From assembly GCF_001558695.1 (NCBI RefSeq), contig NZ_LNTU01000012.1:1-64000 (forward strand): a stretch of 64,000 bases of DNA. Reading direction: 5' to 3'. The position numbers and the translations under genes were made by a program. Source of the stretch: Paramesorhizobium deserti. GTDB taxonomy: Bacteria > Pseudomonadota > Alphaproteobacteria > Rhizobiales > Rhizobiaceae. Position 1 is the stretch's first letter, and every line of letters starts with the position of its first letter. This document shows, piece after piece, positions 34,376-43,372 of this stretch. A model generated the notes under the pieces. The model was given only the letters and a program-made list of their open reading frames with translations. It ran no database searches and was not told where the DNA came from.

Positions 34376-35661
34376 GGCGCTAACCCTTCGAGGAAGTCGG
34401 ACACGGCGGCGAGCGAGACGGTAGGACGGCCGTTGGCCGCGCGCAGAGCCTCGAATCGAGCCTCAAAGCGAGGATCCGTCTCGATGATATAGTCGGGGAT
34501 CACGAGGTAGCAGTGGTGGTCGGCCTCAAAAGTCTTGAAGCCATTGAAACGACTGGCAAGGCGCGCCGGCGAAATATAGTCCTTAACGTCGATGGCCAAC
34601 CGTCGGCTGCCGTCCGGTGCGATTGCTATAAGGTCAACTCGATCTAGGGCTGGCCATAGGTTGGTCGTCCAACCGAGCGCGTCCAACCGGCGCTTGAGTT
34701 CAAGCTCCGTCAGGCCCGGAAGCGCCCAGAAGGTGCGGAAAGCGCGCTTCAAGTAGAGCATGCCAGGGCGGTACTTGAGCCTTCCATGTACGCCTTCGCG
34801 GGCCCTGCGGATTGCCTCAGGCTGGCGACACTCGGTGTGGAAGGCGCGCCCGTCACGCCGTAGAATCGTCCCGCTTATAGTGCAGGTCGGCAGCTCACCG
34901 TTAATCGCGAAGCTCTCGGGGATCCGGTCATAGAAAGCCTCGACGATTTCGTCCGATCGTTCGAGGGTGGCGAGCAACGGGTCCATGAGGATGGCTGTGG
35001 ACCAGCTCGTCATGACCACATTCTCGATGACGGTCTTCCGCCAGGTCCGGTAGAGCTCCTCACCATCGACCCGGTCGCGGCAGAGGCCTACCAGCATCTC
35101 ATAGCCCAGGTTCTCCTCGATCTCGGATTCAGGATCCCCCCCAGGCAGGGCCAAGGCACGGCACGCAGTGCTCGCCTCACCGGACTCCACCAACCGCACG
35201 GCAAGGTAGTCGCCGCCAACATCCCAGCTAATATCCGGAAGCCACCGGAAGAGAGGTTCCTGAGCTCGGCGCATCAGTCCGTGAAGATCAGTAGGCCAGA
35301 CGTCACCTCCGTCCGCGAGGTTGCGGGCAGCGCCCAGGTCGAACACACGCCGGACGGACATCGGATACGGCGCCCTCAACCACCCTTCGGCGTCGATACA
35401 GGTCTGAATTTGGATGATGGCACTGGCGATCAGAGTGACCATTTCGCGAACGGCGTGGACGGGCGCCTGGGGACCTTCAAGCTGCGAGAGTTTGGCAAGT
35501 ACATCCGGCGCCACGCCCGCTGGATCATCGAGATAGCGGTAAAGGGTCGCGCGGCCGATGCCGAGTTGCTCGGCAGCGGCCGTCTTCCAGCGGCGGCCAT
35601 AGCCGAGCTTCTCCGAGAAGAGCGCCTGGGCGCGCTGGGGAAAGGGTGGTGTATCGACCAA
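34372..35661 (-). CDS. pPIWI_RE-associated REase with N-terminal HTH
   Basis: I choose the TTG at 35661, eight bases after GGAG and about 20 bases after the predicted transcription start; a TTG at 35682 would coincide with that start. The 429-residue protein has an N-terminal HTH (KTAAAEQLGIGRATLYRYLD), a middle pPIWI_RE_Y-like region, and a C-terminal restriction-endonuclease fold: ELKRRLDALGW, VDLIAIAPDG (Asp 343), LAIDVKDY (Asp 358, Lys 360). This matches REase_pPIWI_RE proteins. As the first gene, with a DNA-binding domain, it may also autoregulate the operon. Confidence 0.8.
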   Translation of the reverse strand: MVDTPPFPQRAQALFSEKLGYGRRWKTAAAEQLGIGRATLYRYLDDPAGVAPDVLAKLSQLEGPQAPVHAVREMVTLIASAIIQIQTCIDAEGWLRAPYPMSVRRVFDLGAARNLADGGDVWPTDLHGLMRRAQEPLFRWLPDISWDVGGDYLAVRLVESGEASTACRALALPGGDPESEIEENLGYEMLVGLCRDRVDGEELYRTWRKTVIENVVMTSWSTAILMDPLLATLERSDEIVEAFYDRIPESFAINGELPTCTISGTILRRDGRAFHTECRQPEAIRRAREGVHGRLKYRPGMLYLKRAFRTFWALPGLTELELKRRLDALGWTTNLWPALDRVDLIAIAPDGSRRLAIDVKDYISPARLASRFNGFKTFEADHHCYLVIPDYIIETDPRFEARFEALRAANGRPTVSLAAVSDFLEGLAP

Positions 35662-35673
35662 AGAATCATCTCC

Positions 35674-35716
35674 GTGAGACAAATGGGATAGTAGCGTCTC
35701 AAGTGTCTCACATCAA
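35674..35716 (-). promoter_or_regulatory. Promoter-operator of the pPIWI_RE operon
   Basis: Read on the minus strand: -35 TTGATG (35716 to 35711), 17-bp spacer, -10 TACTAT (35693 to 35688). The spacer holds two direct copies of TGAGAC ten bases apart, and an inverted copy lies just after the -10; GTGAGACA (35704 to 35711 complement) and TGTCTCAC (35674 to 35681 complement) are perfect 8-bp arms. This is a textbook repressor arrangement. The natural candidate regulator is the HTH domain of the first gene product. Confidence 0.65.
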
Positions 35717-36563
35717 GTGGGTGCGATTATTGGCTGGCGAGCGGAAGCTGTCCTGGCACCGTGATTATGACGGCGAGTTTGACCTTGGGTGATACGTCCT
35801 CAGAAGGATGTATGCGCCGTGCCTCTGGTGTCCGTTCGACTCGCACAAGTGACCAGCAAACGGGCATGACCCAGGTTATCGGCACAAATCGTCTTGAAAC
35901 GCAGCTTGTCGCTGGCGAATTCTGAAAGTTCGCCGATGTAACGCGTTGGCTCGCGGCTGTTCCAAGCAGGAGTTCGCCCGAACGCGCGTGGCGACCTAGG
36001 AGAGGCGTGCGGCTGCCTTGCTAAGGAAGAGACGATTGGTCAGCCGCGCGATCGGCTTTCGACGAACCTCGGTCCGACAACCCGTACGCAATCAGAGCGG
36101 CTCGTACCGTCTTGCGAAGTCTTCATCTCTCGCATGCCCGCGTTTCTTCAGGCCGCCTGGAGGACCTCACTGAATGTTCAGATGCTGGTCGAGGTGCGAA
36201 AATGTCAGCCATCGGATAGGCGGGCCGGAAACGGCTACCCGGCAAATAGTCAACCGGCCAAGTTCAAGCCGCTCTACATTGAGGGTGATGGAAACAAACT
36301 TGGCGGTCGAGAGATAGAAGTGATGTTCTCGTTCCGGTCGCTTTCAATGTTTTCAGGAATTCCCAAAATGGTTTGTTTAGATTAAAAAAATTCTTATTGT
36401 CGGTAGTGAAAGCACTGCTTTGGGAACATGGACGAAAACTGGTAATTGATCATCCCACTCAGCTTGAGGCATGCCGCCAGTAACATGCTGAAAATACATC
36501 ATTTCCGTGATCGTCCGGGATCGTACATGCGCCCCCCATGCACGAAGGGTGTCGAGCGGGATA
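35717..36563. other. Island right end, no gene recognised
   Basis: Between the pPIWI_RE promoter and the radC junction I see no convincing gene. A plus-strand frame at 36134 to 36385 has no family signature and no good ribosome binding site. A minus-strand stretch near 35860 to 35960 reads SREPTRYIGELSEFASDKLR, perhaps a protein fragment, unrecognised. An AT-rich block lies near 36370. The region is probably decayed island DNA ending at the recombination point. Confidence 0.45.
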
Positions 36564-37193
36564 GTTGTGCACCAGAATAATAGCTGAGGACGAAAGTTCC
36601 AGCGCACGGCGGACGATTTCACGGGGATAGACAGGCGTATGGTCGACAGTGCCGACCTGCTGCACCTCGTCGGCGATCAATCCGTTCTTCTTGTCGAGGA
36701 ACAGGATACGGAATTGCTCACGGTCTTCGTAAGCCATGGCCGCCGTGCAATATTCGATGACCTTGCTCCAGGAACCAAGCACCTCCCGACCCTTTATCGT
36801 GCTTCTGCCCATGCGATGGGCGGCGGCGGCAACAATTTTAATGTCGGCGGCGATCGACGGGCCACAGCCGGGCACCTCCATCAGCAGTCGCTCCGGTGCC
36901 CCGAGCACCTCGGCAAAGGAGCCGAAGCGCGCAAGCAGCGCCTTGGCGAGCGGCTTGGTATCGGCGCGAGGGATGGTACGAAAGAGCAGGAGCTCTAGCA
37001 GCTCGTAATCAGCGAGCGCATCGCCGCCGCTTTCGCGAAAGCGTTGCCGCAGCCGCTCGCGATGGCCTGCATAATGGGGACGGGATGGCTTGATCGCAGT
37101 GACTGGTGAAACGGATTCGACGGCAGTTTCTTCAAACTTGCTCCGTGTGCTTTCCTCGAGAAAGCCACCTTCGCGATCCTTGTCGTCCGCCAT
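36459..37193 (-). pseudogene. radC: RadC, 3' end replaced at island junction
   Basis: The first about 210 residues are a normal UPF0758/RadC protein: helix-hairpin-helix [17 protein letters not shown] and the JAB domain up to [14 protein letters not shown]. Where other RadC proteins read HNHPSGDPTPSRAD (metal ligands His, His, Asp), this one reads [13 protein letters not shown] and runs to a stop at 36459 without similarity. The last about 50 codons are therefore lost and the JAB metal site destroyed. The break at about 36564 is the island/core boundary. The N-terminal part begins 43 bp downstream of map on the same strand. Confidence 0.85.
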
Positions 37194-37235
37194 TCCTTAC
37201 CGCCCCCCCGAAAACGAATAGCTGGATTTACCCCG

Positions 37236-38063
37236 TCAAGATGCCTGCTTTGGGCCGAATATTCCAGCGGGCGAAAGCGTGAAAATCTCGCATCCGTCCT
37301 TCGTCACGCCCACCGTATGCTCATACTGGGCGGAAAGCGACCGGTCGCGTGTTACCGCCGTCCAGCCATCGGCAAGCACCTTCACATGCGGTTTGCCGAG
37401 ATTGATCATCGGCTCGATCGTGAAGATCATGCCTTCTCGCATCTCTACGCCCTCGTTCGGAGAGCCGTAGTGGAGAATGTTCGGTGCGTCGTGGAAGAGC
37501 CGACCGACGCCGTGGCCGCAGAAATCGCGGACGACGGAGCAGCGCTCTGCCTCCGCATAAGTCTGGATAGCTGCGCCGATCGCTCCGGTGCGTGCACCGG
37601 GCCTGACTGCCGCGATGCCGCGCATCAGCGATTCATGCGTTACCTCGAGCAGGCGTTCCGCCGCACGCTTGATTTCGCCGACCGCATACATGCGGCTCGA
37701 ATCCCCGTGCCAGCCATCGAGAAGATAGGTGACGTCGATATTGACGATATCGCCCTCGCGCAATGGCTTTTCATTGGGGATGCCGTGGCAGACCACATGA
37801 TTGATCGAGGTGCAGACTGATTTGGTGAAGCCGCGATAGTTGAGCGTGGCGGGGATCGCGCCGTGATCAGCACCGAATTCGCGAACGAAGCGGTCGATCT
37901 CGTCGGTGGCCAGGCCCGGCCTGACAATCGATGCGAGCTCGTCGAGGCAGCGCGCCGTCAGATTGCATGCCTTGCGCATGCCCTCGAACGCCTCCTCATC
38001 GTAAAGGCGTATCTGGCCGGTGAATTTCAGAGGTGCGCTTGCCGCGTCGAGATAGGTGACCAT
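37236..38063 (-). CDS. map: Methionine aminopeptidase, type I
   Basis: The 275-residue enzyme removes N-terminal Met from new proteins. Metal ligands are visible: the Asp pair in NIDVTYLLDGWHGDSSRM, His in GHGVGRLFHDAP, Glu in IFTIEPMI and Glu in QYEHTVGV. An N-terminal extension of about 25 residues is usual in rhizobia. It is 11 bp downstream of sfsA on the same strand and upstream of radC, a known rhizobial gene order. Confidence 0.96.
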   Translation of the reverse strand: MVTYLDAASAPLKFTGQIRLYDEEAFEGMRKACNLTARCLDELASIVRPGLATDEIDRFVREFGADHGAIPATLNYRGFTKSVCTSINHVVCHGIPNEKPLREGDIVNIDVTYLLDGWHGDSSRMYAVGEIKRAAERLLEVTHESLMRGIAAVRPGARTGAIGAAIQTYAEAERCSVVRDFCGHGVGRLFHDAPNILHYGSPNEGVEMREGMIFTIEPMINLGKPHVKVLADGWTAVTRDRSLSAQYEHTVGVTKDGCEIFTLSPAGIFGPKQAS

Positions 38064-38074
38064 TGCTTATCCGT

Positions 38075-38782
38075 TTACAATCTTTCGTCGATCGGCACCA
38101 CGCAGTCTGCGGCAATGCCCTCCGGCGTTATGTGGCATCGTATCGCATATGCCTCAACCCCACGCTGTCGTGCCCGGTCGAATGCCCTGACATAGGTAGG
38201 ATCGAGATCCTGGCAAAGGCGAAAGCTGCTGCAATCATTACGCTGTATGACGAACAGCATAACACCTCGATGGCCAGCTTCCACCATGTCGCCAAGTTCG
38301 TCCAGATGTTTTGCACCGCGCGCCGTCACCGTATCGGGAAATTCGGCAAGGCCGGGCTCGCGCATGAAATGCACGTTCTTCACCTCGACATAGGACATGG
38401 GGCGTGCATCATCGGAAAGCAGGATGTCGATGCGGGAGTTGCGACCATATCTCTGTTCGCGCTTGAGATCGGCATAGCCTGAGAGCGAGGGCAGCATGCC
38501 GGCAAGGATTGCCTCCTCGGCGATCCGGTTGGGAAGGCCCGTATTGATTCCGACAAGCGTCCCGTCCGCCTCAACGATCTGCAGCGCATGGGCATATTTG
38601 CGCTTCTGGCCGTCAGATACGCTGAGCCAGACGCGGGAGCCGGGCGCATTGAGGCCCAGCATCGAGCCGGTATTTGGTACCGACGCCGTTATGAAACGTC
38701 CGTCATCAAGGGTGACATCGGCGAGGAAGCGCTTGTAACGGCGTTCGAGCCGTCCGGAAACCATCGGGAGAATGAACTGCAT
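38075..38782 (-). CDS. sfsA: SfsA family protein
   Basis: This 235-residue protein matches Sfs[20 protein letters not shown] near the N-terminus, [30 protein letters not shown]-type nuclease-like core ([20 protein letters not shown]), and [16 protein letters not shown]. SfsA was first linked to maltose gene expression in E. coli and has a nuclease-like fold, but its role is unsettled. It is probably co-transcribed with map. Confidence 0.92.
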   Translation of the reverse strand: MQFILPMVSGRLERRYKRFLADVTLDDGRFITASVPNTGSMLGLNAPGSRVWLSVSDGQKRKYAHALQIVEADGTLVGINTGLPNRIAEEAILAGMLPSLSGYADLKREQRYGRNSRIDILLSDDARPMSYVEVKNVHFMREPGLAEFPDTVTARGAKHLDELGDMVEAGHRGVMLFVIQRNDCSSFRLCQDLDPTYVRAFDRARQRGVEAYAIRCHITPEGIAADCVVPIDERL

Positions 38783-38900
38783 GAGATGCAGTTAGTCGAG
38801 CGTGAGACGTTCTGCAACGGTTGCTGGCGCAAACCGGCATATCTTCATCGATTATTGAAGAGGAGAATTGAACCTGCGGAGCCTAAGGGCTTGAAACTGT

Positions 38901-38976
38901 TGGTACGCCCAAGGGGAATCGAACCCCTGTTTCCGCCGTGAAAGGGCGGCGTCCTAGACCGCTAGACGATGGGCGC
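38901..38976 (-). tRNA. tRNA-Glu (anticodon TTC)
   Basis: On the minus strand the 76-base gene folds as a cloverleaf: acceptor GCGCCCA / TGGGCGT (one G-U pair), D-arm CTAGCGGTCTAG, anticodon stem-loop CCGCC CTTTCAC GGCGG with anticodon TTC, T-arm GGGGTTCGATTCCCC, and an encoded CCA. TTC reads GAA/GAG. Confidence 0.96.
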
Positions 38977-39150
38977 CCCGCAGGTGAGGTGGCTTATAGA
39001 GAGGAAGTTTTTTTCCCGCAACAGCTAAAAGTGATTTTTCTGGAAAAAAATGCGGGTCGCCCCCGTCATGATGCGCCGGTGTGTAAATGGCCAATTTCCG
39101 CCGCTCTTTGGAGCCAGCTTGTGCGTGTTTGATGACAAGGAGATTTGAGA

Positions 39151-39447
39151 ATGAAAATCATTGCGGTTGTAATTTCGCTGTTTCTGACAGCAAGCGCCAC
39201 GCAAAACACTTGGGCGGGCTCCGGCGAGGCCGGTGGAAAGGGTGGTGCCGGCGGGCAAGGCATCGACAGCGGAGCCCGTGGCGCCGAGGGCCAGGACGGC
39301 CGCCCGGGATTGCCGGGATGTGACGGCGGAACAGATCCGTCCCCGGACGGGAAATTCTACATTCCGGGGACCGACCGGGAGTGCAATCCCAGCGATGATG
39401 ACAGGAAAAAACTAACGGCCCAACCGGCGCCGAAAACGAAGCAATAG
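39151..39447 (+). CDS. Secreted Gly-rich collagen-like small protein
   Basis: The ATG at 39151 follows AAGGAG by eight bases. The 98-residue product has a signal peptide (MKIIAVVISLFLTASATQNTWA) and then a Gly-rich stretch with loose G-x-y periodicity (GAGGQGIDSG, GAEGQDGRPGLPG), ending in a charged tail. It is similar in style to short collagen-like exported proteins, but I know no family. It is probably periplasmic or secreted. It stands alone between tRNA-Glu and the convergent DUF882 gene. Confidence 0.6.
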   Translation: MKIIAVVISLFLTASATQNTWAGSGEAGGKGGAGGQGIDSGARGAEGQDGRPGLPGCDGGTDPSPDGKFYIPGTDRECNPSDDDRKKLTAQPAPKTKQ

Positions 39448-39491
39448 TCGCAAAAAGCCATGCCGCAGTGATGATCTGAGGATCGGCTGGC

Positions 39492-40691
39492 CTAATTCCT
39501 GCGCATGCAACGCCAGTTCCAGTCGCGCTCCGGGCCGATATCGACGTGGACGGAGTTCGTATGGCAATAGGTGCCGACGCCGCCACGCTTGGGCATGTTG
39601 CGGACGAAACGGGCAATTTCCCATTTGGAGACGCCATCGACCTGGATGTCGGCCGCGGCACACATCATGTGCAACGATCGTCTCGCCCCATTCACGGCGC
39701 GGTTATGCGAAGGGCTGCGATAGCCCGACGTAACCATGACGGGGCGTCCGAAGCGGCGTTCGATCGTCTTGAGCATGGCCACGAGCTGCGGCTTCAGGCA
39801 GGCCACGTCGACCGATTCGCGCTGCGTTTTCAGACCGTTCGGCGCCAATCGGGCGAGACCGCCGGCCGATGCCAGCTGGATTGGAAAGGCATCATCCTCT
39901 TCATGCGCATCGATATCGCTGTCGTCGTCGAGGCTGGCGCGCCGCTTGATTTCAATGCCGAAATTTTCCCGCACACCAGGCAAGGCATCGTTAAATTGAC
40001 GTTTGGGCGTATCGCTCGCCTTCGATGCCAAAGACATCACGGCGGCTTTCTTCTCCACCGACTTGTTCAATATTTTCGCCGATTCGTTCTTTTTCGTACG
40101 GTCGGAGAAAAGGCGCATGATCGTGCCGCCCGATTGCGACGTCCGGCTGGGCGGCGTTGCAAAGGCGACCTGACGCGGCGAAGTTGCAAACGAAACAGCC
40201 TCGGTGCCCTTTGCCTCGGGCTTGGATGCCGTTGTCTGGGCGATTTCTTTCTGCTCGGCGTCTTGCGCGGCATTTGCCACGATTGGCGAGGGCGTCGGGT
40301 TCGGTTCGGTGGCAGGTGGTGTGGCGGCTGCGACGGCAGCGGTCTCAGCCGTGTCCGGCTTGACCTGTTCCGTTGACGCAGTTTCCTGGGCGCGGCTCTG
40401 TTCAGCCGGATTGTCAGGCTTGGCTTCCGCCATCGCCAATGTCGCGTCGCCGGCAGGCTTTTCGGAGGATTTGTCGGTGGTGGCGGATGCGGATTTTTCG
40501 GCGCTTTCCGCTGCACTCGCCATGGTATCGGCAAGGAGGGACGATTCCTCGCCCTGGGACTGCAGCTGTGGGGTTAGTCCCGGACCGGTGGACGTGCAGG
40601 AGGTGACGGCGAACGAAAGCATGGCGATCAGCCATGCGACAGAACGGCGTCTTCCGGTCCCCGCATGTTTCGTCAGTCCGCTCAATGCCAT
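39492..40691 (-). CDS. DUF882 (YcbK-like, peptidase M15) protein
   Basis: From the ATG at 40691 the protein is 399 residues, with an export signal (SVAWLIAMLSFAVTSC, possibly a lipoprotein), a long Ala/Thr/Lys-rich linker (about 40 to 170) and a C-terminal peptidase_M15_3/DUF882 domain: VMVTSGYRSPSHNRAVNG, RSLHMMCAAADIQV, THVD-type zinc ligand HTNSVHVDIG. Relatives such as YcbK are thought to bind or cleave peptidoglycan. The start is uncertain because AGGGG lies too close to the ATG; a longer frame exists from 40913. Confidence 0.8.
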   Translation of the reverse strand: MALSGLTKHAGTGRRRSVAWLIAMLSFAVTSCTSTGPGLTPQLQSQGEESSLLADTMASAAESAEKSASATTDKSSEKPAGDATLAMAEAKPDNPAEQSRAQETASTEQVKPDTAETAAVAAATPPATEPNPTPSPIVANAAQDAEQKEIAQTTASKPEAKGTEAVSFATSPRQVAFATPPSRTSQSGGTIMRLFSDRTKKNESAKILNKSVEKKAAVMSLASKASDTPKRQFNDALPGVRENFGIEIKRRASLDDDSDIDAHEEDDAFPIQLASAGGLARLAPNGLKTQRESVDVACLKPQLVAMLKTIERRFGRPVMVTSGYRSPSHNRAVNGARRSLHMMCAAADIQVDGVSKWEIARFVRNMPKRGGVGTYCHTNSVHVDIGPERDWNWRCMRRN

Positions 40692-40957
40692 CCCCTGGGC
40701 TTTATTCCGGACTGGCACAGAACTGGGTCCGGATGGGTCGTTCTTAGGAGGGCAGAAACCCTTGCGACGTTTGCTTCGAATTTGCCGAAAGCCGAAAATT
40801 CCACCTTCGCAACAGCACCTGCACGCGCTTGTTAAGGTGCAAGCGTCTGGATTGATATTACTTTTCCCGAAAAATCGCAATGACCCCGGGCAAGATCGGA
40901 GCGCGGCAAACATCGTCGTGTCACGGAATCGACATCAAAGGTCGATCACGAATAGTT

Positions 40958-42790
40958 TCAGATGCGTATCATTACGTAAGATCCGGGCGCATCTCCAAGC
41001 ACGTCCGAATCGTTATCGCGGATATGTCGAGGCGATACTTTTTTCGCGCTTTGGGCTTCTATCCAATCCTGCCAGTGCAGCCACCATGATCCCGGATGTT
41101 CTTCGGCGTTATCAAGCCAGTCGCTCAGATTGCCTTCGGCCTTGCCGCCGGTCCAATACTGGTATTTCTGCTTTTCGGGCGGGTTGATGACCCCGGCGAT
41201 ATGGCCGGACCCGGCAAGCACATAGGTGACATCGCCGCCGAAACACTGGCTCCCGACAAAGACCGATAGCGCCGGCGCGATGTGGTCTTCCTTCGCTGCG
41301 AGGCTGTAAACCGGGATATTGATGTCAGCGAGCGAAATCCTGTGCCGCGCCAGCATCATCTTTCCTCGCGAAAGCCGGTTCTCGAGATAGCAGTTGCGCA
41401 GATAATAGGAATGGTTGGCCGCGCTCATCCGCGTGGCGTCGGCGTTCCAGTAGAGAAGGTCGAAGGGAAGGGGGCTTTTCCCTTTCATGTAGTTGTTAAC
41501 GACATAAGGCCAGATGAGATCGCTTGATCGCAACATATTGAACGCGCTCAGCATTTTTGTTCCGTCAAGGTACCCATCGCGGAACATCGCCTCTTCGAGC
41601 GCGCTGATCTGCTCCTCGTCGACGAAGACCTTGAGGTCTCCGGCATGCTCGAAATCGACCTGTGTGGTGAAGAAGGTCGCGCTTTTGACCCGGTTGTCGC
41701 CCTCCTTCGCCATCAGGGCGAGGGCGGCGGCAAGCAGGGTGCCGCCGACGCAATAGCCGGCGGCATTGATCTTCTTCTCGCCGGTTCTCCTCTCGATCGT
41801 ATCCAGCGCAAACTGGATGCCTTCGCGGATATAGGCTTCCCAATCCTTGTGCGCATGACGGGCGTCGGGATTGATCCAGGAGATCACGAACACGGTGTGC
41901 CCCTGTCCGACGAGCCAGCGTATGAAGGATCTCTCCGGGCTAAGATCGAGAATGTAGAATTTGTTGATCCATGGCGGGCAGATGAGGAGAGGCTGCTTGA
42001 AGACCTTGTCCGTCGCGGGCGCATACTGGATGATCTCCGCCAGATCGTTACGCGCCACGACCTTGCCCGGCGTCGTCGCCACGTTCTCGCCGAGCCGGAA
42101 ATGCGTGTGATCTGCCTGGCGCAGCCGCAGATCGCCCTGGCCGGCGATGATGTCCTCAGTCAGCATCCGCATGCCGTTGACGAGGTTCATACCGTTGGAG
42201 GTGACCGTCTCCTTGAAGAGCTCAGGATTGGTCAGAACGAAATTGGTGGGTGAGGCGGCGTTGACGAGTTGGCGCACGTAGAAGGCGGCCTTGCGGCGGG
42301 TGTGGTCGTCGAGCCCTTCCGCCTTTTCCACCAGATCGAGGCCCCATTTGGCGGTGACGAGATAGACCTGCTTGAGGAAATCGAAAAAGGCGTTCTTCGA
42401 CCAGTCCTCGTCCTGAAAGCGCTTGTCTTTCGGATCGGGCGCTGCGATATCTTCGGTCGGCTCGCCTGTCATACGGCGAATGGAATTCGTCCAGATGGCG
42501 AGATAGTTTGAAAAGAGGAGCGTCTGCGCCTCGACGGCGCGCGCGGGATCGGAAAGCCAGTACTCCGACAGCTTGGAAAGCGTCCTGACCATGTCGGTCA
42601 GCGGCTCCGCGAGAAGATCGCTCTTCAGCCCCTTTTCGCGCGGTTCGATCCAGGCGGCCGCAGCCTTTCCCGCCTGCTCGACCATGCGGGCAAGATTGAG
42701 CGCAAAGCTGCTGGGATCCTTGATAAGATAATCATCAAGGGAAGGTTCGTCAGTCGGCTTTTTCCGGCTGCGATCCCCGGTATCAGACAT
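40958..42790 (-). CDS. phaC: Class I polyhydroxyalkanoate synthase
   Basis: From the ATG at 42790 (GGAGG upstream) the enzyme is 610 residues, typical of class I PhaC. It polymerises (R)-3-hydroxyacyl-CoA on the granule surface. The catalytic triad is visible: Cys in the lipase-like box AGYCVGGT, Asp in AAKEDHIAP and His in GSGHIAGVINPP. The PhaC N-terminal region (DLAEIIQYAPATDKV, PLLICPPWINKFYILDL) is complete. It is divergent from the lipoprotein gene at 42887. Confidence 0.95.
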   Translation of the reverse strand: MSDTGDRSRKKPTDEPSLDDYLIKDPSSFALNLARMVEQAGKAAAAWIEPREKGLKSDLLAEPLTDMVRTLSKLSEYWLSDPARAVEAQTLLFSNYLAIWTNSIRRMTGEPTEDIAAPDPKDKRFQDEDWSKNAFFDFLKQVYLVTAKWGLDLVEKAEGLDDHTRRKAAFYVRQLVNAASPTNFVLTNPELFKETVTSNGMNLVNGMRMLTEDIIAGQGDLRLRQADHTHFRLGENVATTPGKVVARNDLAEIIQYAPATDKVFKQPLLICPPWINKFYILDLSPERSFIRWLVGQGHTVFVISWINPDARHAHKDWEAYIREGIQFALDTIERRTGEKKINAAGYCVGGTLLAAALALMAKEGDNRVKSATFFTTQVDFEHAGDLKVFVDEEQISALEEAMFRDGYLDGTKMLSAFNMLRSSDLIWPYVVNNYMKGKSPLPFDLLYWNADATRMSAANHSYYLRNCYLENRLSRGKMMLARHRISLADINIPVYSLAAKEDHIAPALSVFVGSQCFGGDVTYVLAGSGHIAGVINPPEKQKYQYWTGGKAEGNLSDWLDNAEEHPGSWWLHWQDWIEAQSAKKVSPRHIRDNDSDVLGDAPGSYVMIRI

Positions 42791-42886
42791 GATCTGCTTT
42801 TCCTCCGACACCTCTTATTGACATAGTAGCATGAGTTGATGCTATCGGTTCAACACTCAAAAGCATTCCTGCAGGGGTAAGATATT

Positions 42887-43234
42887 ATGTCACAGCACGC
42901 AGGGCTTTCCGCCCGTTTCCTCATGATATCCCTCGTGCTGGCCGGTCTTTCCGCCTGCGCGCGCGGGCCCGAGTTCCAGGGCGTGCCGCAACAGGGTGCA
43001 GCCAATACGGGCGCCTTTCCCACATTTGCCCGCACGCCGCGCGGCGAAACCAAGCAGCTGACGGCGCAGGAGACCGCAAGCGTCACCTCCGCGCTCGACG
43101 CCGACAAGCGGCTTCAGCAGGGCGTTGCCGCGCCGCCTCCGGCAACCCAGGCGCAATTGGATGCGGCGCGCCGCCAAGCCCAGCAAGCGGCCGAGGAGAC
43201 GCTGAAGGAAATCGAGAAGACCGGCAGCAACTAG
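42887..43234 (+). CDS. Small lipoprotein
   Basis: The 115-residue protein has a lipoprotein signal peptide with lipobox LAGLSAC (Cys about 24). The mature part is Ala/Gln-rich and helical (QAQLDAARRQAQQAAEETLK). Rhizobiaceae carry such a protein between phaC and the aminotransferase gene. No function is known. It should be anchored to the outer or inner membrane. Confidence 0.75.
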   Translation: MSQHAGLSARFLMISLVLAGLSACARGPEFQGVPQQGAANTGAFPTFARTPRGETKQLTAQETASVTSALDADKRLQQGVAAPPPATQAQLDAARRQAQQAAEETLKEIEKTGSN

Positions 43235-43372
43235 GGCATAGGTTTTCCATTTGCAGCCAGGCAGAATCGCTTGGTGCCGCATAATGCAGTGAAGAAACAC
43301 TGATCTATCGACCCCCGGCGCGAACAGGTGTATAGCGAAAACGCAATTTCAACCCGCACCGGAACCAGGACA

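Noticed and set aside
36134-36385. Plus-strand frame in the island right end
   Set aside because: No ribosome binding site, no motif, and low-complexity codon use; treated as noncoding.
1-36563. CRISPR array or rRNA genes
   Set aside because: No regularly spaced repeats and no rRNA sequence were seen; the only tandem repeats are the 114 and 123 bp duplications.
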